Assembly (NCBI GenBank): GCA_036525535.1 | Contig: DATDAH010000381.1 | Span: 1-48,274 of the forward strand | Source of the DNA: DATDAH01 sp036525535 | GTDB lineage: Bacteria > Actinomycetota > Acidimicrobiia > Acidimicrobiales > DATDAH01 | Length of the DNA: 48,274 bases | Reading direction: 5' to 3' | In this document: positions 16,112-23,283 of the stretch, one piece after another | Position numbering within the stretch: the first letter of the stretch is position 1 | Layout of the letters: every line of letters begins with the position of its first letter | Translations under genes and position numbers: made by a program | The notes under the pieces: generated by a model | The model's input: the letters and a program-made list of their open reading frames with translations, nothing else | Databases searched by the model: none | What the model was told of the DNA's origin: nothing

Positions 16112-17143
16112 TCAGCTGGAAGGGACGCCGCTGGCAAGCCAGTCGAGGATTGCGGCTGCCGGTTCCGCTCGCGCGTCCCGGTGACCGGTGCCCGCCCAGA
16201 GGTTCACCGAGTCGGCGTCGCCGAGTCGTGTTGCCGCCACGCGAAGGGGGCGGGTCACGTAGTGGATCTCCGGGAAGGCCGACGGCGCTTCGGGGTGCCG
16301 GCGAAGGAACGCGTTCACGAGACCGCGGGCCCGTCGCCCGGTGAAGGCGCGGGTCATGGCCGTGGTGGAGAAGCGCGGGTCGACCAGCGCCGCCTGGTGG
16401 ATCTCGCTGGCTCCGGACTCGTCCGCCCGGAGGAAGGCCGTGCCGGCCTGGACGGCAACGGCGTCGGCGCGAAAGGCGGCTTCGACCCGGGCGGGCGTCG
16501 AGATGCCGCCGGCAGCCACGATCGGCACACGATGGCGAGTCGCGATCGCCGCGACCAGGTCGACGACGGTCAGCTCGTCGTCTGCCGCCGTGTCGTCAAA
16601 GGTGCCTCGGTGCGCTCCGGCCTCGATTCCTTGAGCGCACAGCACATCCACGCCCCGTTCCACGGCCAGGGATGCCTCGTCGGCATTCGTGACCGTGACC
16701 ATGACGAGGCTGCCGCTCCGCTGCAACGCGGCCATCGTGGCGGCTTCGGGGCACCCGAAGGCGAAGCTGGAGACCGCCGGCGCCGTGTCGATCAGCAAGG
16801 CGAGCTTGGCGTGCCAGTCGTCGTCGTCCCGGGCCGGGCGGCCGAGCTCGACGCCGAGCCGTTCTGCTTCGGGGATGAGCTCGTCGACGTAGCGCTGCAC
16901 CGCCTCGACGTCGGCGGTGTGCGGCCCGGGGCAGAAGACGTTGACGCCGAAGGGTCGCGGTGTCAGCCCTCGCAGGGCGCGGATGTCCTCCTCGACCTGT
17001 GCCGCCGATCGATACGCCCCGGCGACGAACGCGAAGCCGCCGGAATCGCAGCCCGCCGCGACGAGCTGGGGGGTGGTCGGTCCGCCCGCCATGGGGGCGA
17101 CCAGCACCGGGACGTCCCACAGCCCGCCGATGCCTTGGGTCAA
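16112..17143 (-). CDS. Nitronate monooxygenase / 2-nitropropane dioxygenase family
   Basis: A 343-residue FMN-dependent TIM-barrel flavoenzyme that oxidises nitronates (or acts as an enoyl reductase in FabK-like members). The start TQGIGGLWDVPVLVAPMAGG holds the APMAGG FMN motif. VLCAQGIEAGAHRG is the second family block, and VPIVAAGGISTPARVEAAFRADAVAVQAGTAFLRADES is the phosphate-binding C-terminal region. The start is a TTG at 17143: AAGGA at 17153-17157 (plus coordinates) is 9 bases upstream, and no ATG/GTG gives a complete N-terminus. It begins 16 bases after the nitroreductase stop, so the two form an operon for handling nitro or nitronate compounds, or flavin redox. Confidence 0.88.
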   Translation of the reverse strand: MTQGIGGLWDVPVLVAPMAGGPTTPQLVAAGCDSGGFAFVAGAYRSAAQVEEDIRALRGLTPRPFGVNVFCPGPHTADVEAVQRYVDELIPEAERLGVELGRPARDDDDWHAKLALLIDTAPAVSSFAFGCPEAATMAALQRSGSLVMVTVTNADEASLAVERGVDVLCAQGIEAGAHRGTFDDTAADDELTVVDLVAAIATRHRVPIVAAGGISTPARVEAAFRADAVAVQAGTAFLRADESGASEIHQAALVDPRFSTTAMTRAFTGRRARGLVNAFLRRHPEAPSAFPEIHYVTRPLRVAATRLGDADSVNLWAGTGHRDARAEPAAAILDWLASGVPSS

Positions 17144-17159
17144 GGGATCCGGTCCTTCA

Positions 17160-17831
17160 TCAGTCGGGAGGCGGTGCCGCCGGGCCGACACCGGCGATGT
17201 CGGTCGCCGGGGTGTCCCAGTGGTCGAGGAAGGCGATGTCGGCCACGGGGTGACGACGGACCGGACCGTGGTTGCCGCGGGGCCAGCCCACGACCACGTG
17301 GCCGGCGAGCATCCAGTCGTCGGGCACGCCGACGGCGTCGCGGAGCAGTTGCTCGCCGCCGTAGGACGCCCAGCTGGTGAGGCACGCCCCCAGGCCGAGG
17401 GCCCGGGCGGCGAGCAGGAAGTTCTGCATCGCCGGGAAGATCGAGCCCCCGAGCAGCAGCTCGGAGGCCGTCGGGAACCGCTGCTGGGTGAACAACACGG
17501 ACGTGAACTCGCCGGCGCGGTCGTGGAGCTCGTAGGTGGCGCGATAGGTGCGGGCTCGTCGGCTGTCGTCATCGTCGGCGGGACGGGACATCCCGTAGAC
17601 CGGCTCGATCACCTCCAACGCGTGCGCCGCCGTCGTCGCCACGACGGCGCGCATCTCCGGCGATCGGAGGATGACGAAGCGCCAGGCCTGCGCGTTGGCG
17701 CCCGATGGCGCCCAGGTCGCGGCGTGGAGGCAGCGGGCCAGGGTGGCGTCGTCGACGGGCTCATCGGTGAATCGGCGGATCGTCCGGGCCGTCGACATCA
17801 CGGCCCAGACATCCGTGGTGGGTCCGGTCAT
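17160..17831 (-). CDS. Nitroreductase family protein
   Basis: A 223-residue FMN-dependent nitroreductase-fold protein. STARTIRRFTDEPVDDATLARCLHAATWAPSGANAQAWRF is the N-terminal FMN-binding block (R-x-x-RRF ... APSG.N.Q.WRF). SIFPAMQNFLLAARALGLGACLTSW is the conserved mid helix, and MLAGHVVVGWPRG is the C-terminal P-G-P-like segment. The family reduces nitroaromatics, quinones or other electrophiles with NAD(P)H. The ATG at 17831 is chosen; a codon at 17858 would add 9 residues and run into the divergent promoter. It is transcribed away from the P450 gene across a palindrome, and toward the nitronate monooxygenase. Confidence 0.87.
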   Translation of the reverse strand: MTGPTTDVWAVMSTARTIRRFTDEPVDDATLARCLHAATWAPSGANAQAWRFVILRSPEMRAVVATTAAHALEVIEPVYGMSRPADDDDSRRARTYRATYELHDRAGEFTSVLFTQQRFPTASELLLGGSIFPAMQNFLLAARALGLGACLTSWASYGGEQLLRDAVGVPDDWMLAGHVVVGWPRGNHGPVRRHPVADIAFLDHWDTPATDIAGVGPAAPPPD

Positions 17832-17872
17832 GTCTGCACCATGGCACCACCTTGCCATCCGCGCCGCCCCCT

Positions 17873-17890
17873 GCTAAGCACTCGCTCAGC
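17873..17890. promoter_or_regulatory. Imperfect palindrome between nitroreductase and P450 genes
   Basis: GCTAAGC-ACTC-GCTCAGC is a 7-4-7 inverted repeat with a single mismatch. It lies between start codons at 17831 (minus) and 17910 (plus). It looks like a TetR-type operator controlling both genes; the regulator is not identified. Confidence 0.45.
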
Positions 17891-17909
17891 ATCGGCCCCG
17901 GGAGGGCTC

Positions 17910-19109
17910 ATGGCCATCGTCAACGACCGCGACGTCTACTACGACCCCTACGACGCCGCCATCAACGCCGACCCCTACCCCACCTTCAAGCGCCTCCGGG
18001 ACGAGGCGCCGATCTACCACAACGAGCGCTTCGACGTCTGGGCCCTCTCCCGCCACGCCGAGGTCGAGAAGGCCCTCGTGAACTGGGGGACCTTCTCGAG
18101 CGCCCGGAGCGACATCCTCGAGATCGTGCAGTCCGGGATGGAGCTGCCCCCCGGCGTCGTCCTCTTCGAGGACCCTCCCTTGCACACGATGCACCGCGGC
18201 CTGATGTCCCGGGTGTTCACCCCGAAGCGCATGGCCGCCCTGGAGGACCAGGTGCGAGCGTTCTGCGTCAGCTGCCTCGATCCCCTTGTCGGCACCGACC
18301 GCTTCGACATCGTCGCCGAGCTCGGGGTCGTCATGCCGATGCGGGTCATCGGGATGCTCCTCGGCATCCCCGAGTCCGACCAGACCGCGGTGCGGGACAA
18401 GTCCGACGCCTTCCTGCGCACCGAGGCCGGCCAGCCGATGGAGCTCGAGCAGGACGCGATCGCCAACGGCGACATGTTCGCCGAGTACGTCGAGTGGCGG
18501 TCCAAGCACCCGTCCGACGACCTCATGACGGCGCTGTTGAACGCCGAGTTCGACGACGAGACCGGGACGGTCCGCACCCTCACCCGCACCGAGGTCCTCA
18601 CCTACACCCAGGTGCTCGCCGGCGCCGGCAACGAGACGACCGGCCGGTTGATCGGCTGGCTGGCCAAGGTGCTGGCCGAGCACCCCGACCAGCGCCGGGA
18701 CCTGGTCGAGGACCGCTCGCTGATCCCCGCGGCGATCGACGAGACGCTCCGGTTCGAGCCGACCGGGCCCCACGTCGCCCGTTACGTCGCCCGCGACGTC
18801 GAGTACCACGGGACCACCGTCCCGGAGGGCAGCGCCATCCTCCTGCTCGTGGGCGCCGCCAACCGGGACGAGCGCCGCTACGAGCGCCCGGACGAGTTCG
18901 ACATCCACCGCACGGACGGGCAGCACCTCACCTTCGGCTACGGGCTCCACTACTGCCTCGGCGCCAACCTGGCGCGGCTCGAAGGCCGCGTCGCCCTCGA
19001 CGAGCTGCTGTCCCGGTTCCCCGAGTGGGACGTCGACTACGACAACATCGAGCTGGCCACGACCTCCACCGTCCGGGGCTGGGAGTCCATGCCCATCATC
19101 GTCCGCTGA
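17910..19109 (+). CDS. Cytochrome P450
   Basis: A 399-residue soluble bacterial class I P450 monooxygenase. The I-helix GAGNETTGRLIGW (residues about 241-253) has the acid/threonine oxygen-activation pair in modified form (N-E-T-T). ETLRFEPTGPHVAR gives the E-x-x-R K-helix, and FGYGLHYCLGANLARLE contains the heme-ligand Cys near residue 348. ATG at 17910 has GGGAGG at 17900-17905. No ferredoxin or ferredoxin reductase gene is adjacent, so electrons must come from elsewhere. It is divergent from the nitroreductase/nitronate monooxygenase pair and may share control with them. Substrate unknown; a steroid or terpene role is only a guess from the lineage. Confidence 0.94.
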   Translation: MAIVNDRDVYYDPYDAAINADPYPTFKRLRDEAPIYHNERFDVWALSRHAEVEKALVNWGTFSSARSDILEIVQSGMELPPGVVLFEDPPLHTMHRGLMSRVFTPKRMAALEDQVRAFCVSCLDPLVGTDRFDIVAELGVVMPMRVIGMLLGIPESDQTAVRDKSDAFLRTEAGQPMELEQDAIANGDMFAEYVEWRSKHPSDDLMTALLNAEFDDETGTVRTLTRTEVLTYTQVLAGAGNETTGRLIGWLAKVLAEHPDQRRDLVEDRSLIPAAIDETLRFEPTGPHVARYVARDVEYHGTTVPEGSAILLLVGAANRDERRYERPDEFDIHRTDGQHLTFGYGLHYCLGANLARLEGRVALDELLSRFPEWDVDYDNIELATTSTVRGWESMPIIVR

Positions 19110-19206
19110 CGGCCGACGAGCGGCTCGACAAAGCGCTGCGTGACGGCCTCGGTCCTCAGTGCGGCTGAGCTCGTCGACGCCTGATCGGGCGGGCCAGCGC
19201 ACCCCG

Positions 19207-19212
19207 TAGGTT
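19207..19212 (+). promoter_or_regulatory. Leaderless -10 box for the LacI gene
   Basis: TAGGTT is followed by six bases and then GTG at 19219. There is no ribosome-binding site in that gap, so the transcript should begin at or near the start codon. Confidence 0.5.
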
Positions 19213-19218
19213 GGGGCG

Positions 19219-20223
19219 GTGGATCCAGCGCGGCGGCCGGTGATGGCCGATGTGGCGGGGCGGGCGGGCGTGTCGGTGATGACCGTCTCCCGGGTCCTCA
19301 ACGGGTTCCCCGGTGTCGCCGAGGACACGCGCCAGCGGGTCGAGGAGGCCGTCGCCGCCCTCGGGTACCGAGCCAACCCCGCGGCCCGGGTCCTCGCCGG
19401 CGGCCGGTCGAGGACACTCGGCGTGATCGCGGTCGAGACCCAGCAGTTCGGGCCCTCCCACATGCTCTACGGGATCGAGGCCGCGGCGAGGGGGGCCGGC
19501 CACGTCCTCAGCTTCGTGACGATGGCACCGGGCGCCGACGAGATCGGCGCGACCCTGGACCACCTGCGCGCCGCCCATGTCGAAGGCGTCATCGTCATCG
19601 CCCCCGTGCGGCCCGTCATCGACGCGGTCGCCGACCTCGACGCCGACCTCCCGCTCGTCGTGGTCGGCGGTGACCCCTCGGTCCGGACGTCAACGGTGAC
19701 GATCGACCAGGAAGCCGGGGCCCGCATGGCGACGGCGCACCTGCTCGGGCTCGGCCATCGGACCGTGCACCACGTCAGCGGACCCGCCGACTGGATCGAC
19801 GCCACGGACCGGCAGCGGGCGTGGGCGGAGACGCTCGAGGCCCACGGCGCCCCGCCGGGACGCTTCGTCGAGGGTGACTGGACCGCTCAGGGCGGCTATG
19901 CCGCCGGCACCCAGCTGGCCCAGGACCCGACGGTGACCGCCGTCTTCGCGGCCAACGACCAGACCGCGCTGGGGATCCTGCGGGCGCTCCACGAGCACGG
20001 CCGTTCGGTGCCCGACGACGTGAGCGTGGTCGGCTACGACGACATCCCCGAGGCCGCCTACCTGGTCCCGCCGCTCACGACCGTCCGCCAGGACCTCGGC
20101 GAAGTCGGGCGCCGCGGGGTGGAGCTCCTGCTTGCCCTGGTCGACGGTGGCCCGGCCCAGCGCCACGTGATGGTCGCCCCCGAGCTCATCGTGCGCGCCA
20201 GCTCCGCCCCACCCCCGACCTGA
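19219..20223 (+). CDS. LacI-family transcriptional regulator
   Basis: A 334-residue LacI/GalR repressor. The N-terminal HTH is MADVAGRAGVSVMTVSRVLNGFPGVAEDTRQRVEEA (residues about 9-45), followed by the hinge helix NPAARVLAGGRSRTLGVI. The rest is the periplasmic-binding-protein-like sensor with VFAANDQTALGILRALHEHG, VVGYDDIPEAAYLVPPLTTVRQD and ELIVRAS at the end. It starts at a leaderless GTG. It is convergent to the galactose-type operon and stops 15 bases before a 24-bp palindrome. Two sites fitting the LacI-family consensus occur at 25747 and 35386, which makes it the obvious candidate for control of the galactose, rhamnose and xylose genes; the effector sugar cannot be read from sequence. 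Confidence 0.93.
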   Translation: MDPARRPVMADVAGRAGVSVMTVSRVLNGFPGVAEDTRQRVEEAVAALGYRANPAARVLAGGRSRTLGVIAVETQQFGPSHMLYGIEAAARGAGHVLSFVTMAPGADEIGATLDHLRAAHVEGVIVIAPVRPVIDAVADLDADLPLVVVGGDPSVRTSTVTIDQEAGARMATAHLLGLGHRTVHHVSGPADWIDATDRQRAWAETLEAHGAPPGRFVEGDWTAQGGYAAGTQLAQDPTVTAVFAANDQTALGILRALHEHGRSVPDDVSVVGYDDIPEAAYLVPPLTTVRQDLGEVGRRGVELLLALVDGGPAQRHVMVAPELIVRASSAPPPT

Positions 20224-20238
20224 ACCTGCCCCACCCCT

Positions 20239-20290
20239 CGTTCTGGCACCTGGATCTTGTGGTGGGCCACAAGATCCAGGTGCCAGAACG
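20239..20290. terminator. Perfect 24-bp palindrome between convergent genes
   Basis: Positions 20239-20262 are the exact reverse complement of 20267-20290, with only TGGG as the loop. It sits between the LacI stop (20223) and the kinase stop (20300), as expected for a bidirectional terminator. Its outer arm (CGTTCTGGCACCTG) is nearly the same as the palindrome arm at 4074-4087 (read on the minus strand, CGTTCTGGCGCCTG). Confidence 0.75.
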
Positions 20291-20299
20291 GGACAGGGG

Positions 20300-21409
20300 T
20301 CAGCGGATGAGGCCGTCGATGTCGTCGAGGGCGCCCCGGTCGCAAACGACGACGACCGTGCCGCCGCAGCCGCCGCCGCTGGAGCGGGCGCCGTGGACGC
20401 CGGGGCGGGCGAGCGCCGCGTCGACCACGGTCGTCGAGGCCGGGTGGCCGAGGCCCATGGCGTCGTAGCCGGCCTGGCTGGCCACCAGCAGGGGACCGAG
20501 GGCGCCGACCTCGCCGCGGCCGAGGTGGGCGACGGCCGCCTCGGACCGGGCGTGCTCGTCGACGCCGAACGCGGTGGCGGCCCGGACGGGATAGCTCTCC
20601 TCCGGATCAACCGTGGTCACGGCGTCGTCGGTGGCCCCGGAGCGGTCGAGGAACGAGGCGCCGTCGAGCACCTCGGGGAGGTCGTCGACCGCCACCCGGG
20701 GCAGCTCGCTGACCCAGGACCACCGCTCCCCCAGCGCCTGCTCGACCATGCGCTTGCCCATGAAGGCGGCCGCCCGCGCCCGGCCGTACGGTCGGCCGCT
20801 GACGTCGTGCTCGGCCCCCGTCGGCCAGCCCACCACCTCGATCGTGGACGGCAGGGCCACTGCGGGGAGGGTCGACGCCGGGCGGCACAGGATGGGCAGG
20901 ATCGACCCGGGCGTGCCCATGGCGACCACGACCTGGTCCATGATCCCGCAGGGCGCCCCGACCACGTGGTTCTCGGCCTCCTGGCAGAAGGCGGCAAGCT
21001 GCAGGGGGTCGACTCCACCGGCCCCGAGGGCCCGGGCCGTGGCCACCTCGAGCGCGGCGCTGGACGAGACGCCGACCGACACGGGAAGGTCCGACGAGAC
21101 CGACAGCTGCGCTCGGGGCGGCTCGATCACCCCGTGGCGCACGAGGACGAGGGCGACACCGAGGAGGTAGTGGGTCCACTTCGGCAGATCGGCAAGGGCG
21201 TCGCGCAGCTCCGGGTAGGTCAGGCCGGCCAGCTTCGTGACCTCGTCCTCGGCGAGGTGGACGGGACCGACCACCAGCGCGTCGGCCGGCTCGGCGACGA
21301 CGGTGGTCACCAGCCGGGTCGGCGTCTCGAGCACGAGGGCCCCCGAGTAGTCGGCCACGCCCCCGAGGAGGTCGAGGCGACCCGGGGCGCTACCGCGGAC
21401 GGTGCTCAT
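20300..21409 (-). CDS. GHMP sugar-1-kinase, arabinokinase-like (galactokinase family)
   Basis: A 369-residue GHMP-superfamily sugar kinase. Motif 1 is APGRLDLLGGVADYSGALVL (residues 8-27). Motif 2 is PVSVGVSSSAALEVA (ATP phosphate loop), GAPCGIMDQ carries the catalytic Asp, and motif 3 is SSGGGCGGTVVVV. In ordinary galactokinases motif 1 reads PGRVNLIGEHTDYNGG; here the Glu-His pair is Gly-Val, and the sequence instead resembles the plant L-arabinokinase form (GRLDVMGGIADYSG). It could phosphorylate L-arabinose at C1 rather than, or as well as, galactose. Its start overlaps the upstream phosphatase-family gene by 20 bp. The GalT two genes upstream argues for galactose, so the substrate is unresolved. 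Confidence 0.85.
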   Translation of the reverse strand: MSTVRGSAPGRLDLLGGVADYSGALVLETPTRLVTTVVAEPADALVVGPVHLAEDEVTKLAGLTYPELRDALADLPKWTHYLLGVALVLVRHGVIEPPRAQLSVSSDLPVSVGVSSSAALEVATARALGAGGVDPLQLAAFCQEAENHVVGAPCGIMDQVVVAMGTPGSILPILCRPASTLPAVALPSTIEVVGWPTGAEHDVSGRPYGRARAAAFMGKRMVEQALGERWSWVSELPRVAVDDLPEVLDGASFLDRSGATDDAVTTVDPEESYPVRAATAFGVDEHARSEAAVAHLGRGEVGALGPLLVASQAGYDAMGLGHPASTTVVDAALARPGVHGARSSGGGCGGTVVVVCDRGALDDIDGLIR

Positions 21410-22316
21410 CGACGAGCTCGGCGAGGACCGGACCGATGCTCGCGGCCAGGGTGGGGTTGGCGTAGCCGACCCAGGCGATCGGCGACGTCGTGTCCAGGGG
21501 CGCGTCCAGCGGACCGCCCCAGGGATCGGTGACGACGCCCCCGGCCTCTTCGAGCAGCATCGCGGTGCAGACGTCGTACGGGTGGCAGGCGTGGGCCCCG
21601 GGGGCGATGAGGGGGCGGAGGTCGGCGACGAAGCGGTCCCGTCCGGTCAGGAGCTCATGGAGCTGGCCACCGGAGGAGATGTACTCGTCGTCGAAGACGT
21701 CCTGGCTGCCGAGTCGCCGAAACAGCTCGGCTTCCAGCGCGGCGAGGTCGGCCTTGCCGGGCACGAAGAACTTGGCCAGGCCGCCGAAACCGTGCTCGAG
21801 GTCGGTGGCCGACGACGGGCGAACGGCCGACGTCGGCTCCCGGTCGCCCGTGCGGAGATCGACCCGCTCGGCCACGACACCTCCGCCCCGGACCCCGCTC
21901 AGCTGGTCGGCCGCGCCCTGTTTGACCGTGGGCAGCTCGGTCATGGCCGACGCCACGATGTCGGCCAGGGATCCGCCGTGGGGGGCGGCGCCGGCGAGGC
22001 ACCACGCGGGGCGCTTGTCGTACATGAGCCCGCGCGTGCCGTCGATGGTGTCGACGATCACCGTCCAGCTCGGGGGGCCGCCGACCACGACGGGCTCCTC
22101 GAGTCCCTCGGACACCACCTCCACGCCCAGCCAGTGCAGCTCGAACCAGCCCAGCAGCGCGTCGTCGACGACCCGGTCGATGGCATAGATCGTGTCGGCC
22201 GAGGTCTGGCCCTCGACGGCGGACATGTCCATGCCCCGGGCCCCGATGACCATGTCCCGCAGGTCGTCGCCGAGCGCGCAGAGGAGCCGGCGTACGTCAT
22301 CAGTCGAATGCGCCAC
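21390..22316 (-). CDS. Inositol-monophosphatase/FBPase superfamily protein
   Basis: A 308-residue Mg-dependent, Li-sensitive-type phosphatase of the IMPase superfamily. VVSEGLEEP holds the first metal Glu, WTVIVDTIDGTRGL is the D-x-x-D-G-T metal motif (usual WVVDPIDGTxNF), and PYDVCTAMLLEEAGGVVTD is the C-terminal motif with Tyr-Asp in place of Trp-Asp. The starting codon is GTG, overlapping the GalT gene by 17 bp, and it overlaps the kinase gene by 20 bp, so it is tightly coupled to sugar-1-phosphate metabolism. IMPases are known to hydrolyse galactose-1-phosphate; a role in draining excess sugar-1-phosphate is my inference. The substrate could also be another sugar phosphate. Confidence 0.8.
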   Translation of the reverse strand: MAHSTDDVRRLLCALGDDLRDMVIGARGMDMSAVEGQTSADTIYAIDRVVDDALLGWFELHWLGVEVVSEGLEEPVVVGGPPSWTVIVDTIDGTRGLMYDKRPAWCLAGAAPHGGSLADIVASAMTELPTVKQGAADQLSGVRGGGVVAERVDLRTGDREPTSAVRPSSATDLEHGFGGLAKFFVPGKADLAALEAELFRRLGSQDVFDDEYISSGGQLHELLTGRDRFVADLRPLIAPGAHACHPYDVCTAMLLEEAGGVVTDPWGGPLDAPLDTTSPIAWVGYANPTLAASIGPVLAELVDEHRPR

Positions 22317-23283
22317 GGAGCTCTGCCGCCTTCTCGTCGGGGTCGGATTCGTTCGTCATCGAGCCGCCACCGACCTCCGGGCCGGCCAGGTACTTGAGCA
22401 GCCCCGGCGCCCGCAGGGGCGGGTGGAGCTCGACGTGGAAGGGGTAGTGCGGGTGATCGCCGACCGGCGCCTGGTGGACGGCGAGGACGTACGGCATGCG
22501 CAGGCCCCACAGCGCGTCGTAGCGCCGGACCACGTCCCGCAGCACCAAGCCGAGAGACCGGCACCCGGCGTCGTCGAGGGCGACGAGCGACGCCATCGGC
22601 CGCCGGGGCAGGACGTGCACCTCGTAGGCATACCGGGCGAACCACGGGACGCCGGCGAAGAACGCCTCACCCTGGCTGATGACCCGGGGGCCCGCCAGCT
22701 CGCGCTCGGTGACGTCCTCCAGCAGGGTGCGCCCGGTCCGGCCGTGGTGCTCGGCCGCCATCTCGGCCTCACGGGCCATCGTGGCGTACACCATCGCGCC
22801 GGCATAGATCTGACAGTGCGGGTGGGGGTTCGACGTGCCCACCGCAGCACCCCGGTTCTCGAAGATGAGCACGTGGGCGACCCCGTCGAGGGCCTCGAGC
22901 GCCTCGGTCCGGTCCCGCCACGTGGTCACCACCGCCGTCACCTCGTCGTCGTCGAGGTCGGCCATCGACTTCGTGGGGTCGTGGTGGTAGCAGACGACCT
23001 CGGCCGTGCCGACGGCGCGTTCGGTCCGGTAGAGCTCGTCCCCCGGCGACGGTTCCGGCGCCTCGGGCGAGAAGACCGGGAGGTCGTTGGTGAAGGTGAA
23101 CACGCCCCGGTAGTCGGGGTTGGTGGTGGCGATGCGCTTGCCCCGAGGCGCCAGGGCGTTGTCCTCCGGCACCGACGGTTCCTCGTCCTCCACCACCTCG
23201 CCGATCCAAGGACGAGCCCCCCGATGCGCGGTGAAGAGGACCCACTCCCCGCGGAACGGGTGCCACCGCAGCTCCCAGGTCAC
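22300..23283 (-). CDS. galT: Galactose-1-phosphate uridylyltransferase
   Basis: A 327-residue HIT-superfamily nucleotidyltransferase that exchanges UMP between UDP-glucose and galactose-1-phosphate (Leloir pathway). The active-site motif SNPHPHCQIY (His-Pro-His) is intact and comes after VLIFENRGAAVGTSNPHPH. WELRWHPFRGEWVLFTAHRGARPW is the usual opening (R.D...G.W.....R..RP). I see no C-x-x-C zinc pair in the N-terminal third, where E. coli GalT has one, so structural metal binding may be lost. The GTG at 23283 overlaps the glycosidase stop (GTGA); the frame is open further upstream but that part shadows the glycosidase. The last 17 bp overlap the phosphatase-family gene. Confidence 0.9.
   Translation of the reverse strand: MTWELRWHPFRGEWVLFTAHRGARPWIGEVVEDEEPSVPEDNALAPRGKRIATTNPDYRGVFTFTNDLPVFSPEAPEPSPGDELYRTERAVGTAEVVCYHHDPTKSMADLDDDEVTAVVTTWRDRTEALEALDGVAHVLIFENRGAAVGTSNPHPHCQIYAGAMVYATMAREAEMAAEHHGRTGRTLLEDVTERELAGPRVISQGEAFFAGVPWFARYAYEVHVLPRRPMASLVALDDAGCRSLGLVLRDVVRRYDALWGLRMPYVLAVHQAPVGDHPHYPFHVELHPPLRAPGLLKYLAGPEVGGGSMTNESDPDEKAAELRGAFD

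Noticed and set aside
16917..17909. In-frame upstream extension of the P450 reading frame
   Set aside because: The extension is antisense to the nitroreductase and nitronate monooxygenase genes; the ATG at 17910 has a strong GGGAGG site and gives the normal P450 N-terminus.
20605..21179. Short proline/arginine-rich frames on both strands inside the kinase gene
   Set aside because: Frame shadows of a high-GC gene with no initiation signals or conserved motifs.
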